Below, piece after piece: positions 1 to 5,016 of a stretch of 5,016 nt of DNA. The notes beneath the pieces were generated by a model. It was given only the letters and a program-made list of their open reading frames with translations, was not told where the DNA came from and ran no database searches. This DNA is from an uncultured Collinsella sp. (GTDB lineage: Bacteria; Actinomycetota; Coriobacteriia; Coriobacteriales; Coriobacteriaceae): positions 1 to 5,016 of the forward strand of contig USOF01000118.1 of NCBI GenBank assembly GCA_900556285.1. The letters run 5' to 3'. Each line of letters opens with the position of its first letter. Position 1 is the first letter of the stretch. The position numbers and the translations under genes are program-made.

Positions 1-1
1 G

Positions 2-28
2 CTTGGATACGCCTAGGCGCGGTCCAAG
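2..28. repeat. imperfect nested dyad at the window edge
   Basis: Arms CTTGGA (2-7) and TCCAAG (23-28) flank an inner palindrome GCCTAGGC (11-18). It could be part of a terminator or operator of a feature lying beyond the window, but there is no adjoining T-tract on the plus strand and the minus-strand continuation is missing. The rest of 1-166 shows no gene, only small weak hairpins near the glycosidase stop codon (for example CGAGC 161-165 with GCTCG 172-176). Confidence 0.2.
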
Positions 29-166
29 AAATCGTCCGCACCCCCGAATGGGCTGTCATTTAGGAACTATTCCACCGCAACATATAAAGGGGACTGGGTT
101 GTTCATATCGGAAAAGGGAGGGAGGTGCCCGGGCCGAGGGAGCAACTCGGGATCGAAGCTCGAGCG

Positions 167-1480
167 TTAGTGCTCGGGCGTCAGGATCACCAGGGCGTCG
201 TGCTCAAAGGAATGCTGAGCCACGCGCACGGTGCCGTCGCCATTGTCGCGAACGGGCAGCTTGGCGATACGCTTGGCCTCCATGTCGAGGGCCGTCGCCG
301 ACCAGCCGCGCGCACTATCGAGCTTAAACGTAAGTGCCGTGGTGCGCGGCAGATAGGTGACGACACGCTCGCCAATACGCGCCACACGGATGGACTCGCG
401 CGCGTCATCGAGCAGCTCCTGTGCCGGGATAACGGCGAGAGCGTCGTCGCTAGCCGTGGCACCCAGGCCGGCAAGCACGTGCTCGATGGCGGCAAAATCC
501 CACACGCCCGCAAACTGCAGACACTCCTGCCAGCGGAACGGCATGTCAAAGCCCTCGCCCAGCACCGAACCCTGGCTGCGCGATGTCTGCCAGTTCCAAA
601 CGCCGTGGGCGCCGTAGGTCGCGCCCGCGCTGGCGCCGGCAAGGATCGAAGACCACACGCTCGCGCGACAGTCCTGCGCGGTAAAACGCCAGTACACGTT
701 GCGCGACGCACCCATCTGCTCGTAGCAGGGCTCGGAGTTGACCATCGGCTTTTTGGGATAGCTGGCGATAAAGTCCTGCGGCAGGTGCCAGGCCTCGGGC
801 TGGCCTTCGTAGTTGTGGCCGGGCTGGAACATATAGAAGTCCAGGCGGTCCAAATACTGCGCGGGAATCGTGCGGTTACCGCGATTGATGTGCATGGTAC
901 GCAGGGCCTCGGGCGCGCGCTTCGCAACCTCGTCGAGCGCATCCTCGTAATAGGCAATCGCCTCGTCACCGGCAAAGTCCGTGTCGCCCGTCACCACATA
1001 GACGGGATCGAACTCGCCCAGGTTCTCGACGACGCGGGCAACGTGGGCACGGACCTCCTCGCGCGGCATAACCTCGGCACCGCAACGCTCGGCGATCTTA
1101 GCGCCCCAGGTACCGGGCACGTAGTTGCACCACATGAGCACGAGCGCCGGACGAATGCCGTGCTCGACGGCAGCGCGGCACATGGCGGCGGCGCGATCCC
1201 AATACGCCTGGTTGGGTTGAGACCAATCAAAGCGCACGCCATCCTCGCTGGCATAGGGCCAAATGCCCAGATCGGGGCAGCAGCGATCCCACTGCGGCAG
1301 CGTGTTAATCTGCAGCACGTTCATGCCCTGCTCGGCGCGGCGGGTCAGATAGTAGTCCCAGTCGGCCTCGGGGATGCTGGTAAACGCACTCCAGCACGTA
1401 TCGGCAAACCAAAAGAACGGCTTGCCCTCGCACAAAAAACCGTCCTGACGACCGTTGACGGTCAGTTTTCCCAAACTCAT
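167..1480 (-). CDS. DUF4038 / GH140-like (apiosidase-like) glycoside hydrolase, intracellular
   Basis: A 437-residue protein with the layout of the DUF4038 family: a TIM-barrel glycosidase (about residues 5-335) followed by a small beta domain (about 340-437) resembling the 'collagen-binding domain of a collagenase' often attached to it. Visible signatures are the N-terminal GKPFFWFADTCW (19-30), the strand-end TGDTDF (164-169), NSEPCYEQMG (248-257) and YGAHGVWNW (289-297). By position, D166 (or D168) and E250 are the likely catalytic acids; that assignment is inferred from the fold, not proven. Characterised GH140 enzymes cleave apiose from the pectin rhamnogalacturonan-II, but the family is broad and the substrate here is unknown. 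There is no signal peptide, so it should act in the cytoplasm on imported sugar. The start was chosen at 1480 because AAAGGA (1488-1493) lies 7 bases ahead; the ATG at 1486 would be only 1 base from it, and the longer upstream extension has no family similarity. It lies 211 bp downstream of the PTS gene, beyond a terminator, so it probably has its own promoter. Confidence 0.85.
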   Translation of the reverse strand: MSLGKLTVNGRQDGFLCEGKPFFWFADTCWSAFTSIPEADWDYYLTRRAEQGMNVLQINTLPQWDRCCPDLGIWPYASEDGVRFDWSQPNQAYWDRAAAMCRAAVEHGIRPALVLMWCNYVPGTWGAKIAERCGAEVMPREEVRAHVARVVENLGEFDPVYVVTGDTDFAGDEAIAYYEDALDEVAKRAPEALRTMHINRGNRTIPAQYLDRLDFYMFQPGHNYEGQPEAWHLPQDFIASYPKKPMVNSEPCYEQMGASRNVYWRFTAQDCRASVWSSILAGASAGATYGAHGVWNWQTSRSQGSVLGEGFDMPFRWQECLQFAGVWDFAAIEHVLAGLGATASDDALAVIPAQELLDDARESIRVARIGERVVTYLPRTTALTFKLDSARGWSATALDMEAKRIAKLPVRDNGDGTVRVAQHSFEHDALVILTPEH

Positions 1481-1487
1481 CTGCATG

Positions 1488-1507
1488 TCCTTTCGCTCGA
1501 TAAAGGA
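1488..1507 (-). promoter_or_regulatory. hairpin that can mask the glycosidase ribosome binding site
   Basis: In the minus-strand transcript, UCCUUU (1507-1502) is exactly complementary to AAAGGA (1493-1488), the Shine-Dalgarno sequence of the glycosidase, with an 8-base loop. The stem is short and A/U-rich, so it would be weak. It may tune translation, or be part of the larger leader structure at 1525-1553. Confidence 0.35.
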
Positions 1508-1524
1508 ATTGCGAACCGGCAGAA

Positions 1525-1553
1525 GCTTTCGCGGTAACCCCTGATGCGAAAGC
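1525..1553 (-). promoter_or_regulatory. perfect 8-bp stem-loop in the glycosidase leader
   Basis: GCTTTCGC (1525-1532) and GCGAAAGC (1546-1553) form a perfect 8-bp stem with a 13-base loop, about 45 bases ahead of the glycosidase start. On the minus strand it is followed by TTCTGCC, too poor a T-tract for a convincing terminator. The arm at 1546-1552 can also pair with the copy of the sequence that overlaps the Shine-Dalgarno site (1490-1496), giving an alternative fold. It could equally be a DNA operator. Confidence 0.4.
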
Positions 1554-1559
1554 CCCCGC

Positions 1560-1571
1560 CGTTTAACAAAC
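1560..1571 (-). promoter_or_regulatory. possible operator upstream of the glycosidase (TGTTAAACG element)
   Basis: On the minus strand this reads GTTTGTTAAACG. It has GTTT/AAAC arms and contains the nonamer TGTTAAACG (1560-1568), which also occurs at 3461-3469 in the PTS/esterase control region. Lying 80-90 bp ahead of the glycosidase start, it is a candidate binding site for a shared regulator. I could not find a clear -35/-10 pair next to it. Confidence 0.3.
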
Positions 1572-1618
1572 CCCTGCGGGCGGACACCACTTGCCCACTC
1601 CAGTCTACCTTGCAAGAA

Positions 1619-1650
1619 GGGCCCCGCCGGGCTTACGCCTGACGGGGCCC
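1619..1650 (-). terminator. intrinsic terminator after the PTS gene
   Basis: Arms GGGCCCCG (1619-1626) and CGGGGCCC (1643-1650) form a perfect 8-bp G/C stem. It extends inward through a wobble pair, a C-G pair, one mismatch and GGC/GCC around a GTAA-type loop. On the minus strand the stem is followed by TTCTT, a short U-rich tail; the plus-strand side has none, so it reads as ending PTS transcription 42 bp past the stop codon. The weak tail may let some transcripts run on into the glycosidase gene. Confidence 0.7.
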
Positions 1651-1664
1651 TGTCGTGTAGGTGA

Positions 1665-1678
1665 GGTCATATGTGACC
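1665..1678. repeat. small inverted repeat between the PTS stop codon and the terminator
   Basis: GGTCA (1665-1669) and TGACC (1674-1678) surround TATG. It is a short stem just ahead of the terminator and might fold in the 3' end of the PTS transcript. No function can be assigned. Confidence 0.2.
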
Positions 1679-1691
1679 GAACGGTTTGGCC

Positions 1692-3119
1692 TTAGGCCTC
1701 CATCTCGGCGAGTTCCTCCTTGGAGAAGCCGCAGGCAAAGACGACGGCAGCGGCGATGACAAAGGAGATTGCCATACCGACGATAGCCCAGACGGTGTTC
1801 ATCTGGCCACCCTGCAGGTAGTTGGTGAAGACCAGGAAGTTGGAGGCACCGCCAGCGAGGTAATAGGTAACGCCCATGAGGCCGGAGAACACAGCGCCGA
1901 TGGCACCGCCGATGAACATACCGAACATGGTGCGACGGAAGCGCATGAGGATACCGAAGAGTGCGGGCTCGGTGACGCCGCCGGCGATGGCGGAGATGAC
2001 GTAGCCCAGGGCAAGACCCTTCTCGTCGGGGTTCTTCATCTTGAGGAAGGCACCGAAGGCGCAGCCCCAGACAGCGGCCATAGCGCAGTTGGTGGAAACG
2101 AAGACGAAGGGATCGTAGCCGGCAGCGATGATCTGAACCTGAGCGAGCAGGATGACGGGCATGTGCATACCGCAGACCACGAAGAGCTGCCAGAAGGCGC
2201 CGAGGACGGCCATGACGAGCAGGATACCGATGCCACCCATGTCAGCGAGACCGAAGAGGGCGTTAGCGATGAGGCTGCCGATCTCGTTGCCGAGCGGGGC
2301 GAGGACGATGAAGGCGATGGGGATGGTAACGATCATGGTGCAGAACGGCGTGAAGACCGTGGAGAGCACGTCGGGCATGACCTTCTTAAAGAACTTCTCG
2401 ACGAAGTAGAGGACAGGCACCGAAAGGATAATCGGCAGGACGGACTGCTGATAGTTGGCAGCGGCGATCTGAATGCCGTAGACGGAGATGATTCCGCCGC
2501 CATCCTGGGTCGCGACACTCACGACGGACGGGGCCATGAGGGCGCCGCCGAGGAGCATGCCCAGAACCGGGGAGGCGCCGAGCTTCTTAGCGGCGGCATA
2601 GCCCAGGTAGATGGGGATAAAGGTGAACGTGGCCTCGTACAGGGTGGTGTAGAGGAACGTGTAGGTCGGATCGGTGTCAGAGAGAACGCCGAGCATGGTG
2701 GGACCGAGGACCGCAGCGATGGTGCGGAACAGACCGCCGGCCATGAGCAGCGGGATCAGCTGGGTCATGGAGCCCGACAGATAGTCGAGGATGATGTTCG
2801 GCAGGTTCTTGAGCTCGAACTTCTCCTTGGGAGCATCGAGGTTCTCGTCGACCGCGGCACCCTGCTTGACGCCGGACATGGCGACGAACTCGGCGAGCAC
2901 CTTGGGCACGTTCTGGCCGATGATGACCTGGAGCTGGCTGCCGGCGAACTGGCAACCCAGAACACCCTTGACCTTCTTGATCTTCTCCACGTCGGCCTTG
3001 TTGTTGTCCTTGAGCGTCAGACGCAGGCGCGTCATGCAGTTGGTGGCGACGGTGACGTTTTCCGCACCGCCCACGAGCTCGAGGACATCGGTGGCAATCT
3101 GCTTGTTATCTACTGCCAT
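1692..3119 (-). CDS. PTS glucose/glucoside-family permease, fused EIIB-EIIC (no EIIA)
   Basis: A 475-residue inner-membrane sugar permease that takes up its substrate while phosphorylating it. The EIIB domain (about 1-85) carries the phosphocysteine motif NCMTRLRL, with C28 as the phosphate acceptor, and the typical KGVLG...QLQVIIG stretch (51-68). After a linker beginning PKEKFELKNLPN, the EIIC domain (about 105-462) is strongly hydrophobic with roughly ten membrane segments. It shows CGMHMP (316-321, H319) and GGVTEPALFG (380-389, E384), the counterparts of the conserved GxH and ITEP sugar-site motifs. There is no C-terminal EIIA, unlike full-length BglF, so a separate EIIA must supply phosphate, as for MurP or some sucrose permeases. 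The substrate (glucoside, sucrose, MurNAc-like or other) cannot be decided. The start at 3119 is chosen because GGAGG (3126-3130) sits 6 bases ahead; an ATG at 3134 would only add MGRGP. It is divergent from the esterase and has its own terminator. Confidence 0.93.
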   Translation of the reverse strand: MAVDNKQIATDVLELVGGAENVTVATNCMTRLRLTLKDNNKADVEKIKKVKGVLGCQFAGSQLQVIIGQNVPKVLAEFVAMSGVKQGAAVDENLDAPKEKFELKNLPNIILDYLSGSMTQLIPLLMAGGLFRTIAAVLGPTMLGVLSDTDPTYTFLYTTLYEATFTFIPIYLGYAAAKKLGASPVLGMLLGGALMAPSVVSVATQDGGGIISVYGIQIAAANYQQSVLPIILSVPVLYFVEKFFKKVMPDVLSTVFTPFCTMIVTIPIAFIVLAPLGNEIGSLIANALFGLADMGGIGILLVMAVLGAFWQLFVVCGMHMPVILLAQVQIIAAGYDPFVFVSTNCAMAAVWGCAFGAFLKMKNPDEKGLALGYVISAIAGGVTEPALFGILMRFRRTMFGMFIGGAIGAVFSGLMGVTYYLAGGASNFLVFTNYLQGGQMNTVWAIVGMAISFVIAAAVVFACGFSKEELAEMEA

Positions 3120-3125
3120 GGGACC

Positions 3126-3130
3126 CCTCC
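3126..3130 (-). promoter_or_regulatory. ribosome binding site of the PTS gene
   Basis: GGAGG on the minus strand, 6 bases before the ATG at 3119. It decides against the upstream in-frame ATG at 3134, whose codon lies just 5' of this site. Confidence 0.75.
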
Positions 3131-3140
3131 CCATATCATC

Positions 3141-3170
3141 GTGTGCCTACTCGTTTGGGCGTAGGCACGC
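3141..3170 (-). promoter_or_regulatory. strong hairpin / dyad in the PTS leader
   Basis: GTGCCTAC (3143-3150) and GTAGGCAC (3161-3168) are perfect inverted repeats around a 10-base loop; a wobble and a G-C pair extend the stem to 10 bp. It lies between the proposed -10 element and the Shine-Dalgarno site, so it would sit near the 5' end of the PTS mRNA. No T-run follows on the minus strand, so it is not an ordinary terminator. It may be an operator dyad or an mRNA 5' stem-loop. I do not recognise a BglG/LicT-type antiterminator sequence in it. Confidence 0.5.
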
Positions 3171-3183
3171 CTTTGGCTCGGCG

Positions 3184-3189
3184 ACTATA
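3184..3189 (-). promoter_or_regulatory. candidate -10 element for the PTS gene
   Basis: On the minus strand this reads TATAGT, 5 of 6 matches to TATAAT. It would start transcription near 3177, about 58 bases ahead of the ATG. No good -35 hexamer lies 16-18 bp upstream, which fits an activator-dependent promoter; the nearest GTTTAC/GTAAAC dyad (3226-3242) is centred roughly 57 bp upstream of that start. Confidence 0.4.
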
Positions 3190-3225
3190 ACCCCTTACGG
3201 TTGCCAAACCCTTGGATACGCTGTC

Positions 3226-3267
3226 GTAAACAATGTGTTTACTGAACGTTTACGGGCTTTAGTTTAC
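3226..3267. promoter_or_regulatory. GTTTAC cluster on the PTS side of the divergent region
   Basis: GTAAAC (3226-3231) and GTTTAC (3237-3242) form a perfect 6-bp-arm inverted repeat around AATGT. Two further GTTTAC copies follow at 3248-3253 and 3262-3267. The arms resemble LacI-family operator halves, but the 5-bp spacer and the extra direct copies are unusual for that family. The position, upstream of the candidate PTS -10, suggests an activator or a multi-site regulator. Confidence 0.5.
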
Positions 3268-3285
3268 ACGGAGACCCTAATTTGT

Positions 3286-3297
3286 GGCAATTTTGCC
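3286..3297. repeat. short inverted repeat GGCAA-TT-TTGCC
   Basis: A 12-bp dyad with 5-bp arms in the middle of the divergent region. It could be a protein-binding site. It does not share the GTTTAC core and has no neighbour that points to a function. Confidence 0.2.
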
Positions 3298-3308
3298 GTC
3301 TACAGTCC

Positions 3309-3337
3309 GGTGAACGGTAGGAAATCGGGGGTGAACG
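3309..3337. repeat. GGTGAACG direct repeats, 21 bp apart
   Basis: GGTGAACG occurs at 3309-3316 and 3330-3337, a spacing of two DNA helix turns that would place both on the same face. GTGAAC differs by one base from GTAAAC, so these may be weaker copies of the same half-site. About 90 bp downstream of this point (3338-3428) holds no further repeat that I can support. Confidence 0.25.
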
Positions 3338-3463
3338 TAATTGAATGGCAGGGGATTGCCTATTTGTCGCTTTATCGCTATATGGCTATTTACGTGGTCT
3401 TTTACTTTGATTGACGCCTCTGCACTATGTTTACTCATCAACAAAAGCCCTGATAGATAGTGT

Positions 3464-3477
3464 TAAACGATTGTTTA
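3464..3477. promoter_or_regulatory. operator-like dyad TAAAC-GATT-GTTTA
   Basis: Perfect 5-bp arms around a 4-bp spacer. It overlaps the nonamer TGTTAAACG (3461-3469) that is also found ahead of the glycosidase gene. It probably binds the same regulator as the neighbouring copies. Confidence 0.4.
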
Positions 3478-3546
3478 GTAGTTTGTTGAGTGTTCATTTA
3501 GACCGTTTACCGAGTTCATCTGCTTGTTCTGTAATTCTGCATTACA

Positions 3547-3560
3547 CTAAACATGTTTAG
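3547..3560. promoter_or_regulatory. perfect 14-bp palindrome CTAAACATGTTTAG, probable operator of the esterase
   Basis: A fully self-complementary 14-mer, 50 bp before the esterase ATG, where a promoter -10/start region would be expected. Even-length symmetric sites built on AAAC/GTTT are common operators of LacI-family repressors, so repression of the esterase is the simplest reading. The regulator is not encoded here. Confidence 0.5.
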
Positions 3561-3597
3561 ATTGTATTGCCGCTGATGTTTACCACTCGCGGCGCAG

Positions 3598-3603
3598 AGG
3601 AGG
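3598..3603 (+). promoter_or_regulatory. ribosome binding site of the esterase
   Basis: A perfect AGGAGG, 6 bases before the ATG at 3610. It fixes that start and predicts strong translation. Confidence 0.8.
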
Positions 3604-3609
3604 CAGCTC

Positions 3610-4947
3610 ATGGAACTCAAATCGTGCACCTACGCAACCGTCACCACGCTGGGAGACTTTGGCCCCTGGATCAGCAAAGTCGTGCTCGACCTGCCGTGCA
3701 CCGTTCGCGCCAACGATATCGATGCGCGCACCTTCCATATATATGTAGAGCGCCATGAACGCACGGGCGAGATCCTGATGCGCAAAGAGCGCGGCGCCGA
3801 CCACGCCGCACCTTCCGTAGGCTATGTCGACGTCCTCGCCGCCCATCCGTGCGATGAGTGCGGACGCAAGCTCGCCTTTGGCACCCATGTGGCGCTCGAG
3901 ATCGCCGAGCAGCGCCTGACCAAGAAGATCGAGGGCAGCGTGATGGGCTCGCGCTTGCTCGATAACCAGCTGCGCATCGTGCAGCTCGAGGCCCTTCCCG
4001 GCAACGACGGCGATGACCCCACCTGCGGCCTGGTCTTTGACACCTGCAGCGGCGACATCTGCCCCGCGCTCAAGGGCTGGAGCAATGCCACGCAAAAGAC
4101 CGCCGTCAACGGCATCGCGCTCGAGTACGGCTTCTTTGAGCCCAGCTTTAAGGCCGAGGACTCCGCCTGCTTCAATCCCTTCGCGCCCGAGACGACAGTC
4201 GTGCCCCAGAAGGCCCCGCTCGTGGTGTACCTGCACGGCGCCGGCGAGGGCAAAGGCGCTACGCAAGGCGAGGGCGCCACGCGCGCTTACATCGGCAACC
4301 GCGTGACGGCCATTAGCCAGGCGCAGATCCAGCGCTACTTTGGCGGCTTTGCCTGGGTGCTCGTGCCGCAGTCGCCCACGTTTTGGATGGACAACGGCGT
4401 CGAGCAGCTCGGCCACTCCAACCAGAGCATCTACTCCCCCGTGCTCAAGGCGCTCATCGACGAGTTCGTTTCCGAGCATGCCGACCGCATCGACACCGAC
4501 CGCATCGTGGTCGCCGGCCTTTCCAACGGCGGCTTTATGACGCTGCGCCTGTGCGCCGACTACCCCGATTTCTTCGCGGCGGGCCTTCCCTGCTGCGCAC
4601 CGTGGTACAACGCCACGGACGAGGACGTCGCCGCCCTTGCCAAGACGCCGCTGTGGTTTACGCACTCCAAGGGCGATGAGCTCGTGATCCCGCAGGAGAC
4701 CGTGCTGCCGCTCACGGCTCGCCTGCGCGCTGTCGGCGCCAACGTGCACCTCACGTACTTTAGCCATGTCGAGGACCTGACCGGGCGCTACCGCGAGGCC
4801 GACGGCTCGCCCAAGAAGACGTTCAACCATGGCGTGTGGATCCACCAATTCAACGACCTGTGTTATCAAGACTTCGACGGGGGCAACGTACTTATCGACG
4901 GCGAGCCGGTGGGCTGCTGGGAGTGGTCGGCCAGGGTCGACAGGTAA
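3610..4947 (+). CDS. alpha/beta-hydrolase esterase with N-terminal accessory domain
   Basis: A 445-residue, probably cytoplasmic serine esterase; no signal peptide or membrane segment is visible. The C-terminal half (about 200-430) is an alpha/beta-hydrolase: the oxyanion-hole strand VVYLHGAGEG (205-214), nucleophile elbow GLSNGG (303-308, S305), the acid D356 in HSKGDELV, and the base H407 (FNHGVW) or less likely H412. The layout resembles carbohydrate-acyl or feruloyl-type esterases and the EstA type, in which an Ig-like beta domain precedes the hydrolase. Residues 1 to about 190 look beta-rich and could be that domain, but this is inferred. It has 13 cysteines, including CDEC (81-84), which fits a reducing cytoplasm; metal binding is possible but unsupported. 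It is transcribed away from the PTS gene and shares the control region with it, which suggests it de-acylates the imported sugar or an aglycone ester. A peptidase or lipase role is less likely but not excluded. Confidence 0.82.
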   Translation: MELKSCTYATVTTLGDFGPWISKVVLDLPCTVRANDIDARTFHIYVERHERTGEILMRKERGADHAAPSVGYVDVLAAHPCDECGRKLAFGTHVALEIAEQRLTKKIEGSVMGSRLLDNQLRIVQLEALPGNDGDDPTCGLVFDTCSGDICPALKGWSNATQKTAVNGIALEYGFFEPSFKAEDSACFNPFAPETTVVPQKAPLVVYLHGAGEGKGATQGEGATRAYIGNRVTAISQAQIQRYFGGFAWVLVPQSPTFWMDNGVEQLGHSNQSIYSPVLKALIDEFVSEHADRIDTDRIVVAGLSNGGFMTLRLCADYPDFFAAGLPCCAPWYNATDEDVAALAKTPLWFTHSKGDELVIPQETVLPLTARLRAVGANVHLTYFSHVEDLTGRYREADGSPKKTFNHGVWIHQFNDLCYQDFDGGNVLIDGEPVGCWEWSARVDR

Positions 4948-4960
4948 TCTATCCCATCAC

Positions 4961-4979
4961 GGGGCCGAGGGCTTACCCT
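4961..4979 (+). terminator. left half of a probable esterase terminator, cut by the adapter
   Basis: GGGGCCGAGGG (4961-4971), then CTTA, then CCCT: the start of a G/C-rich hairpin 13 bp after the esterase stop. The return arm breaks off exactly where the sequencing adapter begins, so the T-tract is not visible. Bases 4978-4979 (CT) could belong to either the genome or the adapter. Confidence 0.4.
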
Positions 4980-5016
4980 GTCTCTTATACACATCTGACG
5001 CTGCCGACGATCTTAC
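4978..5016. other. Nextera (Tn5) sequencing adapter left on the contig end
   Basis: The 19-base Tn5 mosaic end CTGTCTCTTATACACATCT (4978-4996) is followed at once by GACGCTGCCGACGA (4997-5010), the complement of the Nextera i5-side adapter. The final TCTTAC (5011-5016) falls where the i5 index begins. It is library-preparation sequence, not a natural transposon end: no transposase gene or genomic flank accompanies it. Confidence 0.97.

Larger units (their letters stand above)
3429..3583. promoter_or_regulatory. GTTTAC cluster on the esterase side of the divergent region
   Basis: GTTTAC occurs at 3429-3434, 3505-3510 and 3578-3583, interleaved with two dyads of the TAAAC/GTTTA core (3464-3477 and 3547-3560). 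With the PTS-side cluster this makes seven hexamer copies in under 360 bp, far more than chance would give. No convincing -35/-10 pair for the esterase could be picked; TACACT (3544-3549) is the best weak -10-like string, and it overlaps the palindrome at 3547. Confidence 0.45.

Noticed and set aside
125..1537. 470-codon open frame on the plus strand across the glycosidase
   Set aside because: It is an antisense shadow caused by GC-rich codon use. It has no ribosome site with family-like sequence, while the minus frame has DUF4038 motifs.
1481..1615. 45-residue N-terminal extension of the glycosidase
   Set aside because: It would translate the leader hairpins, has no recognisable domain or signal peptide, and the good ribosome site points to 1480.
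1686..3164. 492-codon open frame on the plus strand across the whole PTS gene
   Set aside because: It is the antisense shadow of the permease. Its product is implausibly rich in Asp, Glu, His and Gly, as expected from reading a hydrophobic gene backwards; the minus strand carries clear PTS motifs.
3211..3221. 11-bp repeat CTTGGATACGC shared with positions 2-12
   Set aside because: About three 11-bp repeats are expected by chance in 5 kb, and the flanks do not match.
3120..3609. tRNA, CRISPR array or replication origin in the AT-rich region
   Set aside because: There is no cloverleaf, no regular repeat-spacer pattern and no DnaA-box set; the GTTTAC copies are irregularly spaced and look like regulator sites.
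3580..4869. 429-codon open frame on the minus strand across the esterase
   Set aside because: It is an antisense shadow. The plus frame has a perfect ribosome site, the GLSNGG elbow and a plausible catalytic triad.
4978..4996. Natural Tn5-like transposon end
   Set aside because: It is the engineered mosaic end followed by adapter and index-position bases, so it comes from library preparation.

Overview
The window looks like a short contig from a high-GC, fermentative gut-type actinobacterium, most likely a Coriobacteriia member such as Collinsella. This rests on GC-rich coding with strong C/G third positions, a PTS permease next to intracellular sugar-processing enzymes, and cysteine-rich cytoplasmic proteins typical of anaerobes. 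It is inference from style and content, because no marker gene is present. The last ~39 bases are not genomic: they are a Nextera/Tn5 sequencing adapter, so the true locus ends near position 4977.

Layout. Three complete genes are present. Two lie on the minus strand: a glucose/glucoside-type PTS permease EIIBC (1692-3119) and, downstream of it, a DUF4038/GH140-like (apiosidase-like) glycosidase (167-1480). They are separated by 211 bp that hold a strong intrinsic terminator and a structured leader for the glycosidase. Divergently, on the plus strand, lies an alpha/beta-hydrolase esterase with an N-terminal accessory domain (3610-4947). It is followed by what appears to be the left half of a terminator, cut off by the adapter. 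Positions 1-166 hold no gene.

Control region. The 490-bp AT-rich divergent intergenic region (3120-3609) is the densest regulatory stretch. The hexamer GTTTAC/GTAAAC occurs seven times. Three dyads are built from the TAAAC/GTTTA core, including a perfect 14-bp palindrome ahead of the esterase. There is a -10-like element for the PTS gene and an 8-bp (10 with a wobble) hairpin in the PTS leader. The nonamer TGTTAAACG recurs upstream of the glycosidase on the minus strand, which suggests that one regulator may control all three genes. No regulator gene lies in the window.

Working model (inference). The PTS permease imports and phosphorylates a small glycoside using an EIIA supplied from elsewhere, since it has no EIIA domain. 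The two enzymes, neither with a signal peptide, would then act in the cytoplasm: the esterase removes an acyl group and the GH140-like enzyme cleaves a glycosidic bond. The substrate cannot be read from the sequence.
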